Shown: in pieces, positions 1 to 9,705 of the stretch | Numbering within the stretch: the stretch's first letter is position 1 | Layout of the letters: every line of letters starts with the position of its first letter | NCBI RefSeq assembly: GCF_001269985.1 | Contig: NZ_BBZB01000001.1 | Coordinates: 3,100,001 to 3,164,000, forward strand | Origin: Pseudoalteromonas sp. '520P1 No. 423' | GTDB lineage: Bacteria > Pseudomonadota > Gammaproteobacteria > Enterobacterales > Alteromonadaceae | DNA length: 64,000 nt | Reading direction: 5' to 3' | Notes under the pieces: generated by a model | Database searches by the model: none | What the model saw: only the letters and a program-made list of their open reading frames with translations | Told to the model about the DNA's origin: nothing | Position numbers and translations under genes: made by a program

Positions 1-761
1 ATTACTTGCACGATTTGCATCGCTTCATCATGCTTTTTAGTATCCATCTCAACAAGTTGCGTACCCCAAATTTTAAGCTGAGCGAGCAACATATCAGCTT
101 TTAAATCACCTCTGCCACGACACACTACAATAGTTTGCTTAACCCAATGCGCAATATCAGGACCAAACATCGGATGTAAACCCAAAACAGGTCCTTTATG
201 ACTGTTCAACATAGCTCTTACCGGTTTTGCTTTGACACTTGTAATATCAACCAATAAACAATCATCATCCAGTTTTGGCAAGTTTTCGATAATAGCCTCT
301 ACTTTATTGATTGGCACGGAGACTAATACTAATTTTGCTCCTGACAAAATTTCAGCTTGAGAGTCATTTTGTTCTTTATCTAAAATCCTGACTTCAATAC
401 CAGAGCGTCTCAATTGTTTAGCAAATAACTGCCCCATTACACCTTTACCACCTATGATCACGGCGGGAGATAACTCAGGAGAAACACAGGCTAACTCAGA
501 TTGTTGATTTTGGTATGACTCTCTCATCATACGACGTAAAATATCTTCAACTAAGTCACCAGATACACCTTGCGCTTGTGCTTGTGCCCTACGCGCCGCT
601 AATAATTCAATTTCACGTTCTGGAATATAAACAGGTTTTCCTGAGTCTCTTTTTATTTGACCTACTTGTGCTGTAATTTTATTTCTTTTCGCCAAAATGG
701 CGACTAACTCTGTGTCACATGCATCTATTTGTGAGCGAAGCGCTGCTAATTTCTGTTCCAA
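1..761 (-). CDS. tyrA: Chorismate mutase / prephenate dehydrogenase (T-protein), 3' part missing
   Basis: Bifunctional enzyme of tyrosine synthesis: chorismate to prephenate, then oxidative decarboxylation to 4-hydroxyphenylpyruvate. About 253 codons are visible and the C-terminus lies outside the window. The first ~85 residues form an AroQ-type chorismate mutase helix bundle (LAALRSQID, then VYIPEREIELLAARR). A Rossmann NAD-binding segment follows (VIIGGKGVMGQLF), then the prephenate dehydrogenase core with LGLHPMFGPD. No ATG is available. A TTG at 761 has a GGGG ribosome-binding tract 7 bases upstream, while another TTG at 767 lies too close to it, so 761 is preferred; an in-frame stop lies shortly upstream of both. 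Identity is secure, the exact start less so. Confidence 0.93.
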   Translation of the reverse strand, partial: MEQKLAALRSQIDACDTELVAILAKRNKITAQVGQIKRDSGKPVYIPEREIELLAARRAQAQAQGVSGDLVEDILRRMMRESYQNQQSELACVSPELSPAVIIGGKGVMGQLFAKQLRRSGIEVRILDKEQNDSQAEILSGAKLVLVSVPINKVEAIIENLPKLDDDCLLVDITSVKAKPVRAMLNSHKGPVLGLHPMFGPDIAHWVKQTIVVCRGRGDLKADMLLAQLKIWGTQLVEMDTKKHDEAMQIVQV

Positions 762-927
762 AACCAAACCCCGTAAACCTAAAGTTACAATTGTACAAAT
801 TTATATACAGAAGATACTATCATATTTTATGCCAAGCAAAAGTGATTCTTTTCATTCTAATGCTTGTAGTTAACGGCTTTATATCGAATACTCAATATCA
901 AGAATAACAATATAATAAGGATCATAT

Positions 928-2890
928 GTGGTTATTAGCGACTCTAAATCTATTATTTTTTACTTAACCATTATGTTTTTAGGCCTTTGCTTATCTGCTT
1001 TAGTCTACTTTTCTCTTTCGAAAGTTCAAAAGTCGACACTCAATTTAGTTGATAATGAAATCCCTACGCTTTCTCAAATAAAAAATGTTGTTGCATTATT
1101 ATCTGAGCAAGAAAGGTTGTTATATGAATATTATGCAAAGGATGAAAATAATATCTATATTCGACTGCATAACGAAAAAATCAGAGAGTTAGACTCTCAG
1201 CTTATTAAGTTAACAATAAAACTTAATAACCCGCAGATGAAAAGCTCATGAATTTCGAAAATTAATCGTATAAAAACGACAGCTCAAGCGTTAACTAAAA
1301 ATTTGTATTCAGAACAAACACAGTGGCAACTGGCAAGAGATAAATTAGCTGAGATAACATTGATAAGAGAAGCGGCATTACCGCATTTAGATGAAATATT
1401 AAATGAATTAAAGCTAAGAGTGGATATGAGTTATCAACACACCCTTGAAGAAATAAATAAAACATCTTGGACCGTAATTGCATTTAGTTTTATATTATTT
1501 GTAGGACGATACCTTAGGGCTACCTAGATCATAGCCAAAAAAGCGCGCGTTTAGCACTTTTTCCTATGCGTAACCCTAATCCAATTCTATCTATAAACGA
1601 ATATAAAGAAATTGTATATGCGAACCCTGCTGCTAAAGCTCTATTAACTTCTATACCAGGCTGCAATAACGAGTTAAATGCCCTGTTACCAAAAAACCTG
1701 CATGAAGTCATTCAACATTTAAAAAAACAAACTAAACAAGTCATAAAGATTGAGCATCAATTAAAATCAAAGACTTTATTATGTGAGTTTCACCGGTTAG
1801 ATGATGTTAACCAGGTTGATGTGCATATCGTTGATATCACAGAGCAAAAAATTGCGAAAGATGAGTTATATTATCAAGCATTTGAATACTCAGATATGCC
1901 AAAATACTTCAAGACCTTTTTCCATGATGTTATTAGAGATAAGACAATTCAATGCATTTATGACTCAATGTGGCGAACTATCAATTGAATTAGACTTTGG
2001 TGTTGTCGACTACCCCAGTCATGGCAGTAACCCTGATGAACTTCTAAAATACTGTCGTGCGGCTTTGGAGCAAGCAATATCAATTGAACATTCAAGCCTC
2101 GTTCTTTATTCTTCCCAATTAGGGGATAAGCTCAATAGACAAGCAACTTTAATCGAAGCACTCAAGTCTGGCATTCAAAATAATGCTCTTTATTTACATT
2201 ACCAACCTCAGCTCAATTTAGACAGTAATACAATTACAGGTGCAGAGACACTTTGTCGATGGACACTTGAAGGCCAACAAGTCTCTCCAGCTGAATTTAT
2301 TCCATTAAAAGAACAATCAGGTTTGATTATCCCAATAGGAAACTGGATTTTAAACACGGCATGCTTTCAAGCTAAACAATGGTTAGAATAATTATAGCGG
2401 TTAATATATCTCCACGACAATTTAGCCAACCTAATTTTGTTAATTTAGTAAAAGAAATTTTAATACAAAGTAAGCTTCCGCCATGTAATCTGGAACTTGA
2501 GATCACAGAAGGTGTCTTAATGCATCAAGAGTCAGGTACCATAGCCATGCTTTTAGAACTAAAACAACTAGGCGTACATCTGTCTATTGATGATTTTGGT
2601 ACTGTATGTTCATCTTTGCCATATTTAAAACAATTCCCTGTCGATAAGTTAAAAATCGATCAATCCTTTATTTTAGAATCTCATAATTCTAAAAAAGATA
2701 GGGATATCGTTCAAACTATCGTAAGTTTAGGTAAAAACCTTAATATGTCACTGATTGCTGAAGGCGTTGAATATAAGCAGCATCAAACTTTTTATCTGAT
2801 ATAGGTTGCGATGAGATACAAGGGTATTATTTTAGTAAATCGATCAACCCTGAAGCATTTACTGAGTTTTATAATAAACATACTTTATAA
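928..2890 (+). pseudogene. Decayed membrane sensor with PAS, GGDEF remnant and EAL domain
   Basis: Remains of a cyclic-di-GMP signalling protein. It opens at GTG 928 after an AAGGA site, with an N-terminal membrane helix and a periplasmic helical sensor. The frame is interrupted by TGA at 1249-1251, continues in the same frame to a stop near 1527 after a second hydrophobic stretch, then shifts into a PAS-like segment (1566 to ~1930). The start of GGDEF is missing: only its C-terminal end survives (FGVVDYPSHGS, ~2000), in another frame. The EAL domain follows (LYLHYQPQL, AETLCRW), shifts frame near 2385 (VNISPRQF, LEITEGVLMHQE, IDDFGT, KIDQSFI, IAEGVEY) and again near 2800 (GYYFSK), ending at TAA 2890. 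One stop, several frameshifts and an internal deletion make it non-functional. Sequencing error cannot explain the deletion. Confidence 0.88.
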
Positions 2891-2908
2891 TTATTTAAAA
2901 TTTTGCCA

Positions 2909-2944
2909 ACAAAAAAGGTCTATATCATAAGATATCGACCTTTT
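2909..2944. terminator. Bidirectional terminator between EAL relic and rplS
   Basis: Hairpin with arms GGTCtATATC and GATATcGACC around an ATAA loop, flanked by an A-run and a T-run. It can end transcription from both sides. Confidence 0.8.
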
Positions 2945-2977
2945 TTATCTGAACTAAATACTAGTACGTATAGAGAT

Positions 2978-3349
2978 CTACTTTCTTTTAGCAGGAAGTT
3001 TCTCTTTGATACGTGCAGATTTACCAGAACGCTCACGTAAGTAGTAAAGTTTCGCACGGCGAACTGCACCGCGACGTTTAACTTCAATGCTATTTACTTG
3101 TAGAGAGTGAGTTTGGAAAACACGCTCAACGCCTTCACCGTTCGAGATTTTACGAACAGTAAATGCTGAGTGAAGACCACGGTTACGAACAGCGATTACT
3201 ACGCCTTCGAAAGCCTGTAGACGCTCTTTCTCACCTTCTTTAACACGAACTTTAACTACAACTGTGTCACCAGGACCAAATGCAGGAAGATCTTTTTTAA
3301 GCTGCTCTTCTTCAAGCGCTAGGATAATATTTTGATTAACTTTTGACAT
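2978..3349 (-). CDS. rplS: 50S ribosomal protein L19
   Basis: Large-subunit protein at the 30S-50S interface. 123 residues from ATG 3349, close to the usual ~115-120. Family motifs include [28 protein letters not shown] and [19 protein letters not shown] longer reading frame reaches 3379, but ATG 3349 follows an AGAG site and gives the normal MSKVNQN start. It is the last gene of the rpsP-rimM-trmD-rplS operon, 19 bases after trmD, and ends before a strong terminator. Confidence 0.97.
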   Translation of the reverse strand: MSKVNQNIILALEEEQLKKDLPAFGPGDTVVVKVRVKEGEKERLQAFEGVVIAVRNRGLHSAFTVRKISNGEGVERVFQTHSLQVNSIEVKRRGAVRRAKLYYLRERSGKSARIKEKLPAKRK

Positions 3350-3368
3350 TATTTTCTCTTTTCTAGTA

Positions 3369-4145
3369 TTAACTGTCATTTGCCGCTAACTCACTATTTT
3401 CTTGCTGAAATTCAGCTAATAATTGAGTTTGCTCCACAGTCAGAGCTAGTTTATTCAACAAGTCTGGACGTCTTAACCAAGTTCTACCTAATGACTGCTT
3501 TAAGCGCCATTTAGCGATTTTTTGGTGATCCCCGCTGCGTAAAACAGCTGGAACTTGCTTACCATCCAAAATTTCAGGTCGAGTATAGTGTGGGCAATCC
3601 AATAATCCATCCGAAAATGAATCTTGCTCCGCCGATTGGCTGTGACCTAACACGCCAGGCACTAATCTCGCTACTGCATCAATTAGTGTCATGGCAGGTA
3701 ATTCACCACCACTTAAAATAAAATCACCTACAGACCATTCTTCGTCTATATAGGATTCTATAATACGTTCATCTATACCTTCATAGCGACCAGCAACTAA
3801 AATCAACTTTTCGTGTTTTGCCAATTCGGCAGCACCTTGTTGATCTAGCTTACGCCCTTGAGGAGACAGATAAATTACTTTTGCACCATCACCAGCTGCA
3901 GCTTTTGCATCAGTGATCGCTTTTTTGAGCGGTTCTACCATCATTAACATACCTGGTCCGCCACCATAGGGACGATCATCTACGGTTCTATGCTTATCAA
4001 AAGCATAATCGCGTGGATTCCAGCTATTAAAGCTAATAATGCCATTTTTAACCGCTCGACCAGTAACACCAAGCTTAGTGATTGAATCAAACATTTCAGG
4101 GAAAAGACTTATCACCCCCACCCACAGTTTAGACTCAGTACTCAT
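3369..4145 (-). CDS. trmD: tRNA (guanine-N1-)-methyltransferase TrmD
   Basis: SPOUT-class enzyme that makes m1G37 in tRNAs reading CUN, CCN and CGG, preventing +1 frameshifts. 258 residues, matching the family. Visible motifs are SLFPEMF at the N-terminus, [23 protein letters not shown] and [16 protein letters not shown], which form the knotted S-adenosylmethionine site, and a C-terminal [18 protein letters not shown] helix. A longer frame starts at 4163, but ATG 4145 overlaps the rimM stop as TAATG, a translational-coupling arrangement, and gives the normal N-terminus. The window also carries four tRNA-Pro(UGG) genes, which are TrmD substrates. Confidence 0.97.
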   Translation of the reverse strand: MSTESKLWVGVISLFPEMFDSITKLGVTGRAVKNGIISFNSWNPRDYAFDKHRTVDDRPYGGGPGMLMMVEPLKKAITDAKAAAGDGAKVIYLSPQGRKLDQQGAAELAKHEKLILVAGRYEGIDERIIESYIDEEWSVGDFILSGGELPAMTLIDAVARLVPGVLGHSQSAEQDSFSDGLLDCPHYTRPEILDGKQVPAVLRSGDHQKIAKWRLKQSLGRTWLRRPDLLNKLALTVEQTQLLAEFQQENSELAANDS

Positions 4146-4669
4146 TAAAAGCTTGGATCCCAATCTACAGTAATTTCTTTTGCCTCAGCATTAACATTTA
4201 AAATAACTGAATCAGTTAAAAATGGTAATAAACGCTCAGACTTTCCAAATCCGTCATTGTTGTTAGCTTTAACAACTAGCACATCATTAGAACCTGTTTC
4301 CATCAAGTCATCGACTTTGCCTAAGCTGTAACCTTTATTAGTTACAACAGACATGCCGATAAGGTCACGCCAATAGAATTCACCTTGCGGTAATTCTGGT
4401 ATTTGCGACTCAGTAACTGTGATTTCACTATGGGTATAAGCCATCGCTTCATCTCTGTCATTAATATTCGCAAATTTGGCTATAAAGCCTTTTCCGCTTC
4501 GACGCCAGTCGGCAACTTCAAAGGTCTCCACTTTACCTTGTTGATTAATCAGCCAGGGGCTGAAATCAAAGATCCCTTCGGGATCATCAGTAAATGAATG
4601 TACCTTAAGCCATCCTTTTATGCCGTGAGGGGCACCAAGCTTACCTACAACAATAGAATCTTGACTCAT
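4145..4669 (-). CDS. rimM: 16S rRNA processing / 30S maturation factor RimM
   Basis: Assembly factor for the 30S head; it binds S19 and 16S rRNA. 174 residues with the RimM N-terminal beta-barrel ([21 protein letters not shown]) and a C-terminal PRC-barrel ([33 protein letters not shown]). It lies 17 bases after rpsP and its TAA shares one base with the trmD ATG. It sits in the standard gammaproteobacterial operon. Confidence 0.96.
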   Translation of the reverse strand: MSQDSIVVGKLGAPHGIKGWLKVHSFTDDPEGIFDFSPWLINQQGKVETFEVADWRRSGKGFIAKFANINDRDEAMAYTHSEITVTESQIPELPQGEFYWRDLIGMSVVTNKGYSLGKVDDLMETGSNDVLVVKANNNDGFGKSERLLPFLTDSVILNVNAEAKEITVDWDPSF

Positions 4670-4686
4670 GGTTTCACTTACACCTA

Positions 4687-4935
4687 TTAAGCCGCTTTAC
4701 GAGCGTCTTTTACAATTCTTTTAACGCGATCAGATAAAGATGCGCCTTGACCTACCCAGTGATCAACACGAGCAAGATCTAAACGGATTTTTTCTTCTTG
4801 ACCACGAGCTAGTGGGTTAAAGAAACCTACTTTCTCGATGAAACGACCGTCACGAGCACAACGGCTGTCCGCTACTACTACCTGATAAAATGGACGCTTC
4901 TTAGCACCGCCACGTTGTAAACGAATAGTTACCAT
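4687..4935 (-). CDS. rpsP: 30S ribosomal protein S16
   Basis: 82-residue small-subunit protein needed for 30S assembly. The N-terminus [25 protein letters not shown] and the later [12 protein letters not shown] are family hallmarks. It is the first gene of the rpsP-rimM-trmD-rplS operon. A well-formed sigma-70 promoter lies about 105-130 bases upstream, giving a leader of roughly 100 bases. Confidence 0.97.
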   Translation of the reverse strand: MVTIRLQRGGAKKRPFYQVVVADSRCARDGRFIEKVGFFNPLARGQEEKIRLDLARVDHWVGQGASLSDRVKRIVKDARKAA

Positions 4936-5013
4936 ATCGTTTTCTACCTATATTTAATGTTTTGATTACTTTCTAACATACTTCCTATTCTCACTTATCG
5001 CTTTATAAATAAA

Positions 5014-5151
5014 GTGACAAGTTCAGATGAAGCTCGCGAATTGTACGTATCTGGTGAAAAAATGCAAGATATTTTTGAGGTTTATCGATTGAATCGTGGA
5101 AAATATATAACGGGTTTACAAGGCTTAGTTGAAGTTATATGTGGCGTATAA
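5014..5151 (+). other. Unassigned 45-codon open frame antisense to the rpsP leader
   Basis: From GTG 5014 to TAA 5151 there is an open frame whose translation looks protein-like (VTSSDEAREL, then FEVYRLNRGK, then LQGLVEVICGV). The frame is open upstream to about 4960 but has no ATG and no Shine-Dalgarno site. It overlaps the minus-strand rpsP promoter. It may be a worn gene fragment or chance. I recognise no family. Confidence 0.2.
5040..5067 (-). promoter_or_regulatory. Sigma-70 promoter of the rpsP operon
   Basis: On the minus strand TTGCAT (5067-5062), a 16-base spacer and TACAAT (5045-5040), followed by a GC-rich TCGCGAGC start region of the kind seen in growth-rate-controlled promoters. 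Predicted start is near 5033. Confidence 0.65.
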
Positions 5152-5207
5152 GCATAACCTATACACCATTACGAGATATAAAAATTATATTAAATAACTT
5201 TTATAAT

Positions 5208-6599
5208 TTAAAATTTTGGACCGCCAATGCCGCCCATACCACCACCCATACCTGGTGGCATCATATTTTTCATTCCGCGCATCATTTTCATCATGCCGCC
5301 TTTGCCTTTCATCTTTTTCATCATTTTTTGCATTTGTGTAAACTGTTTTAATAGCTTATTTATCTCTTGTACCGTAGTACCAGAACCAGCCGCTATACGT
5401 TTTTTACGTGAACCTTTAATGATTTCAGGACGAATGCGCTCTTTAACTGTCATAGAGTTAATAATCGCTTCCATTTGGTTAAATGTTTTATCACCCATTT
5501 GACTTTTAGCGGCATCAGGCAAATTAGCCATACCCGGCAATTTATCCATCATAGACATCATACCGCCCATGTTTTTCATCTGTCTAAGCTGCTCAGCAAA
5601 ATCTTCTAAAGTAAATCCATCACCTTTGAGAACTTTATTAGCAACTTTTGCAGCTTGCTCTTTATCTACTTTCATCTCGACTTGTTCGATTAATGAAAGT
5701 ACATCACCCATGCCTAAAATACGAGAAGCGATTCTATCTGGATGGAAAGGTTCTAGCGCATCAACTTTTTCACCCGCACCGATAAATTTAATTGGCTTAC
5801 CTGTGATATGACGAATTGATAAAGCTGCACCACCACGGGCATCACCATCAGTTTTTGTCAAGATCACGCCGGTTAATGGCAAAGCATTACCAAATACTTT
5901 AGCTGTATTGGCAGCATCTTGACCTGTCATAGCATCAACAACAAATAATGTTTCAACTGGGTTTACAGCATTATGTAAGGCTTTAATTTCATCCATCATA
6001 TCTTCATCAACATGAAGACGACCCGCAGTATCTACAATAACAACTTCAATAAATTTACGTTTTGCGTAAGCAATTGCGTCATTAACAATATCAACAGGCT
6101 TTTGTGAAATATCACTCGGAAAAAATTCCGCAGAAACTTCTTGAGCTAAAGTTTCTAATTGTTTTATTGCTGCTGGACGATATACATCAGCACTGACAAC
6201 CAAAACAGATTTCTTTTTTCTTTCAATTAAAAACTTAGAAAGCTTAGCAACACTGGTTGTTTTACCAGCACCTTGAAGACCTGCCAACATAACCACTGCT
6301 GGTGGTTGGGCATTAAGGTTTAACTCTTCATTCGCTTCACCCATGGCTTTTTCAAGCTCATCTTGAACAATTTTTACAAAAATCTGTCCAGGGGTTAAAC
6401 TTTTAGTTACTTCTGTACCAACGGCACGTTCTTTTACTGTTTTAACAAACTCGCGAACAACAGGTAAAGCAACATCAGCCTCTAACAACGCCATGCGCAC
6501 TTCACGCAAAGTCTCTTTTATATTATCTTCAGTTAGACGACCACGGCCTCTTATATTGTTTAAGGTTTTGCCTAATCGTTCCTGTAAGTTTTCAAACAT
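5208..6599 (-). CDS. ffh: Signal recognition particle protein Ffh (SRP54)
   Basis: SRP GTPase that binds 4.5S RNA and hydrophobic signal sequences and delivers ribosomes to FtsY. 463 residues. The N domain begins MFENLQERLGKTL. The G domain shows the P-loop GLQGAGKTTSVAKL (~residues 105-118), VVIVDTAGRLH, TKTDGDARGG and GAGEKVDALEPF. The M domain is methionine-rich (MGGMMSMMDKLPG, QMQKMMKKMKGKGG) and ends GGIGGPKF. ATG 6599 gives the standard start; the longer frame from 6617 adds six unneeded residues. It is transcribed from its own region and diverges from ypjD. Confidence 0.97.
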   Translation of the reverse strand: MFENLQERLGKTLNNIRGRGRLTEDNIKETLREVRMALLEADVALPVVREFVKTVKERAVGTEVTKSLTPGQIFVKIVQDELEKAMGEANEELNLNAQPPAVVMLAGLQGAGKTTSVAKLSKFLIERKKKSVLVVSADVYRPAAIKQLETLAQEVSAEFFPSDISQKPVDIVNDAIAYAKRKFIEVVIVDTAGRLHVDEDMMDEIKALHNAVNPVETLFVVDAMTGQDAANTAKVFGNALPLTGVILTKTDGDARGGAALSIRHITGKPIKFIGAGEKVDALEPFHPDRIASRILGMGDVLSLIEQVEMKVDKEQAAKVANKVLKGDGFTLEDFAEQLRQMKNMGGMMSMMDKLPGMANLPDAAKSQMGDKTFNQMEAIINSMTVKERIRPEIIKGSRKKRIAAGSGTTVQEINKLLKQFTQMQKMMKKMKGKGGMMKMMRGMKNMMPPGMGGGMGGIGGPKF

Positions 6600-6824
6600 T
6601 AAAAATCGTCCGTTCAAAATTCTAAATTATTTTCGATTATACCTCAGATAACACAGTATAAAACAGCGTTGATTTTAAATATCTATCAATATCCTTGGAT
6701 AAGTATCAAATTTTTAGCAAGCAAATTCATTTATATTGATTTAACCTCTATTAAATTCATCACGGTTAAAATACAATAAGAACATAATATTATTGAATAT
6801 AGGGCTTTGCCCTACGGTATTAAT

Positions 6825-7631
6825 ATGCTTGTGAATAGCCTTACCTTTATTGCATTTTTTTTCTACGCCTTAGCAAGTAGTCATGTTGTTGCGCGCCTAT
6901 TTCATAAAGATGGACCAAATAAAAAACTCACTTTACTTACAAGCACAGTGGCTATTTTATCTCATATGGCTTTATTGGTTAATTTGGTATTTACTGAAAG
7001 CGGCCAAGATTTAAGCCTAGTGAATATTTCTTTGTTGATCTGTTGGATAATTGTTGTTTCTATTACAACTGTATCATTACGCTATCCAGCAACCTTATTA
7101 TTACCTGTTGTATATGGCTTTGCTGCAATATTATTAATTATTAGCTTATTTCTCCCACATCATATTATTTTAAAATCGATTAATATCGATATCGCTTTAG
7201 TCACGCATATCTCACTGTCTTTCTTAGCTTACTGTATCTTGATTATTGCTACGCTGTACGCTATACAGTTTTACTTTATAAACAAAAGATTAAAACAAAA
7301 AGACTTATCAATTGCATATAGTCACCTTCCACCATTAATGGTTGTTGAAAGACAACTTTATCAGCTTGTTACTGTTGGCACTTTATTACTCACTATTGCA
7401 CTCGCTACTGGGTTTATATTTCTTGAGAATATGTTCAGCAAGGACTTTATTCATAAAACCATACTCTCTATTTTAGCCTGGTGTTGTTTTGTTGCTGTTG
7501 CATGGGGACATAAATATCGAGGATGGCGTGGTAAAAGCAGTATTATAACAACAATGTTTGCTGCTTTTATGTTAACTATGGCCTATTTTGGCAGCCGATT
7601 TGTGAAAGAAGTTTTATTATATCAATTTTAG
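6825..7631 (+). CDS. ypjD: Inner-membrane protein of the cytochrome c assembly (CcsA/YpjD) family
   Basis: 268-residue polytopic membrane protein with about eight hydrophobic segments. It matches E. coli YpjD in length and motifs: LLPVVYGFAA, VTHISLSFLAYCILIIATLYAIQ, LPPLMVVERQLYQL, ILSILAWCCFVAVAWGHKYRGWRGK and a final AYFGSRFVKE. The CcsA family handles haem in cytochrome c maturation, but the role of YpjD itself is not established. It diverges from ffh as in enterics. ATG 6825 is chosen over TTG 6807, which has no properly spaced ribosome-binding site. Confidence 0.85.
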   Translation: MLVNSLTFIAFFFYALASSHVVARLFHKDGPNKKLTLLTSTVAILSHMALLVNLVFTESGQDLSLVNISLLICWIIVVSITTVSLRYPATLLLPVVYGFAAILLIISLFLPHHIILKSINIDIALVTHISLSFLAYCILIIATLYAIQFYFINKRLKQKDLSIAYSHLPPLMVVERQLYQLVTVGTLLLTIALATGFIFLENMFSKDFIHKTILSILAWCCFVAVAWGHKYRGWRGKSSIITTMFAAFMLTMAYFGSRFVKEVLLYQF

Positions 7632-7693
7632 CTTGACTATAGTTACGAGCTAAGACTTAATACCTATTCTATATTAAATAAAAGGATCCCTAG

Positions 7694-8965
7694 TTGGACG
7701 CCATATCTACAAGTACGCTATTTATCACATTAGCAGTGCTTATACTTATTTCAGGCTATTTTTCTGGCTCTGAAACTGGATTAATGTCACTTAATCGCTA
7801 CCGCCTACGCCACTTAGAAAAACAAAACCATAAAAGTGCCAAGCGTGTTAGTAAACTTCTTGAAAGACCTGATAGATTAATAGGTTTAATTCTTATAGGT
7901 AATAACCTAGTTAATATTGCAGCTTCGTCTGTAGCTACTATTATAGGTATGCGACTGATTGGCGATAGTATTACTGGAGTAGCAGTTACAACTATTGTTT
8001 TAACACTCGTAGTATTAATATTCGCTGAAGTTACCCCTAAAACCTTAGCTGCCCTGCATCCTGAAAAAGTGGCATTTCCAAGCTCTTGGATTTTAAACAT
8101 ATTATTAAAAATATTGTTCCCAGTAGTGATTGTGGTTAATTGGATCACAAATGGCTTACTTAAATTGTTTGGGATCAGTGCAGATAAAATAGAACAACAT
8201 AGCTTAAGTAAAGAAGAGCTAAAAACAGTTGTGAACGAATCAGGTGCTATGCTGCCTGAAAGACATCAAAATATGCTTGTTTCTATTTTAGATTTAGAGC
8301 AAGTAAAAGTAGAAGATATTATGATCCCACGAAATGAAATTGTGGGAATTGATATCAATGATGATTTTAAAACGATTTTAAAACAGTTATCTCATGCACA
8401 GCATACTCGTGTATTACTTTATAGAGATCAAATAGATGATGTTGTTGGTTTTATTCATTCTAGAGACGCATTAAGGCTATTAACAAAAGAGCAATTTACA
8501 AAAGATTCATTATTACGTGCAGTAAGAGATATTTATTACGTACCTGAGGGAACATCTCTTAATACACAACTATTTAAGTTTCAACAAAGTAAAGAGCGCA
8601 TAGGTTTAGTTGTTGATGAATACGGTGATATACAAGGCTTAGTTACCCTAGAAGATATCTTAGAAGAAGTGGTTGGCGATTTCACAACAACTATGACGCG
8701 TACTCCTAGTGAAGAAATTCATTCGCAAAAGGATGGTACTTTCATCATAGATGGCAGTGCAAACATTCGTGATTTAAACAAAGAGATGAACTGGAGCTTC
8801 CCTACTGACGGTCCAAAAACATTAAGCGGATTAATTGTTGAGTATTTAGAAGAAATTCCAGAAGCGAATGTCAGCATTCGTTTAGCGGGTTATCCGATTG
8901 AAATTATAGAAGTAAAAGAAAACACTGTAAAACTTGCAAAAGTATTACCTGAACATAAAATCTAA
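7694..8965 (+). CDS. CNNM/CBS-domain membrane protein (CorB/YfjD family)
   Basis: 423 residues. The N-terminal DUF21/CNNM membrane domain (~1-190) carries SGYFSGSETGLMSLNRYRLRHL and FAEVTPKTLAALHPEKVAFP. A CBS pair follows (~205-330; MIPRNEIVGID, then DEYGDIQGLVTLEDILEEVVGDF), then a C-terminal CorC/HlyC domain (GSANIRDLNKEMNW). The family is linked to Mg2+/Co2+ export or homeostasis; the substrate here is inferred. The start is TTG 7694, with an AAAGGA site at 7681-7686 well spaced before it and no ATG nearby. The gene order ffh-ypjD-yfjD is as in E. coli. Confidence 0.88.
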   Translation: MDAISTSTLFITLAVLILISGYFSGSETGLMSLNRYRLRHLEKQNHKSAKRVSKLLERPDRLIGLILIGNNLVNIAASSVATIIGMRLIGDSITGVAVTTIVLTLVVLIFAEVTPKTLAALHPEKVAFPSSWILNILLKILFPVVIVVNWITNGLLKLFGISADKIEQHSLSKEELKTVVNESGAMLPERHQNMLVSILDLEQVKVEDIMIPRNEIVGIDINDDFKTILKQLSHAQHTRVLLYRDQIDDVVGFIHSRDALRLLTKEQFTKDSLLRAVRDIYYVPEGTSLNTQLFKFQQSKERIGLVVDEYGDIQGLVTLEDILEEVVGDFTTTMTRTPSEEIHSQKDGTFIIDGSANIRDLNKEMNWSFPTDGPKTLSGLIVEYLEEIPEANVSIRLAGYPIEIIEVKENTVKLAKVLPEHKI

Positions 8966-8986
8966 CATTTCAGAAAATAAACACTA

Positions 8987-9018
8987 AAAAGCCGAATATC
9001 ACTATTCGGCTTTTTTAT
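8987..9018. terminator. Bidirectional terminator
   Basis: AAAAGCCGAATA, loop TCAC, then TATTCGGCTTTTTT. It separates the converging CNNM/CBS gene and the SLT-type lipoprotein gene. Confidence 0.85.
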
Positions 9019-9031
9019 AATTATTAATTCT

Positions 9032-9655
9032 TTAACCAAAAAAGAAACGGCTAAACCAGCCTCTACCTAATTCATCTTCGCACTTTTTCAATTGCGCACC
9101 ATATTTACTCGCGCGATGTTTTACCTTATTTGCAACTGGCATTAACCATTTTTTCTTTTTATAGGTGCCTCTACGGTACCCACCCCAGCCTTCATGATAA
9201 TTAAGATATTGCGCATATGCATCCCATTTAGAAACGCCATTAATACGATGCGTTTGATAAACAAACCAACCCATAAAATCTATTGCATCATCAAAATCAT
9301 CTCTATCTGCGCCGGAGTTTCCTGTTTTTTTGATATAGTCATCCCAAGTCATGGTTTTAGCTTGTGAGAAGCCATATGCAGAGCTTGCACGTCCGGTAGG
9401 AATAAAACCTAAAAAATACTCCATTGGAGGCTGAGCATCATGTCTAAATGAGCTTTCTTGATACATCATGCTCATTAAAACATGTTTTGGTGCGCCCCAT
9501 TTATCTTGAGCGTCTTTAGACGCAAAATACCAATCGCGTTTTTCAGTAAAAATATCACAAATATTATTTGGATTTTCAGGAGGCGCAGAAGCGCAACCTG
9601 TTAATATGGCTACGCTTGAAACTAATAAGATGGGTAAAGTTAATTTTTTTTTCAT
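9032..9655 (-). CDS. SLT-type lytic transglycosylase-like lipoprotein
   Basis: 207-residue predicted lipoprotein: a lysine-rich start, a hydrophobic segment and lipobox LTGC place the mature cysteine near residue 20. The body resembles the goose-lysozyme/SLT fold: VLMSMMYQESSFRHD holds the likely catalytic glutamate, then SSAYGFSQAKTMTWDDY, then YLNYHEGWGGYRRG. It may trim peptidoglycan at the envelope, but the substrate is inferred. A TTG at 9664 also opens the frame; ATG 9655 is preferred because it gives a normal signal peptide. A probable sigma-E-driven small RNA is encoded divergently just upstream. Confidence 0.78.
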   Translation of the reverse strand: MKKKLTLPILLVSSVAILTGCASAPPENPNNICDIFTEKRDWYFASKDAQDKWGAPKHVLMSMMYQESSFRHDAQPPMEYFLGFIPTGRASSAYGFSQAKTMTWDDYIKKTGNSGADRDDFDDAIDFMGWFVYQTHRINGVSKWDAYAQYLNYHEGWGGYRRGTYKKKKWLMPVANKVKHRASKYGAQLKKCEDELGRGWFSRFFFG

Positions 9656-9672
9656 TTTATTCAATTTTTTTT

Positions 9673-9699
9673 GAACTAATTAAAAAGAGCTTGGTCTGA
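9673..9699 (+). promoter_or_regulatory. Sigma-E-like promoter for the small RNA
   Basis: GAACTA at 9673-9678 and TCTGA at 9695-9699 with a 16-base spacer, matching the known sigma-E pattern (GGAACTT, 15-16 bases, TCTGA/TCAAA). Predicted start is 9705-9707. No good sigma-70 pair is present in the same position. Confidence 0.5.
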
Positions 9700-9705
9700 A
9701 TTTAT

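Noticed and set aside
719..907. 62-codon plus-strand frame at the tyrA start
   Set aside because: Overlaps the tyrA 5' end antisense, has no ribosome-binding site and no recognisable features.
5139..5502. His- and Pro-rich plus-strand frames over the ffh 3' end
   Set aside because: Antisense shadows of the methionine- and glycine-rich Ffh M domain.
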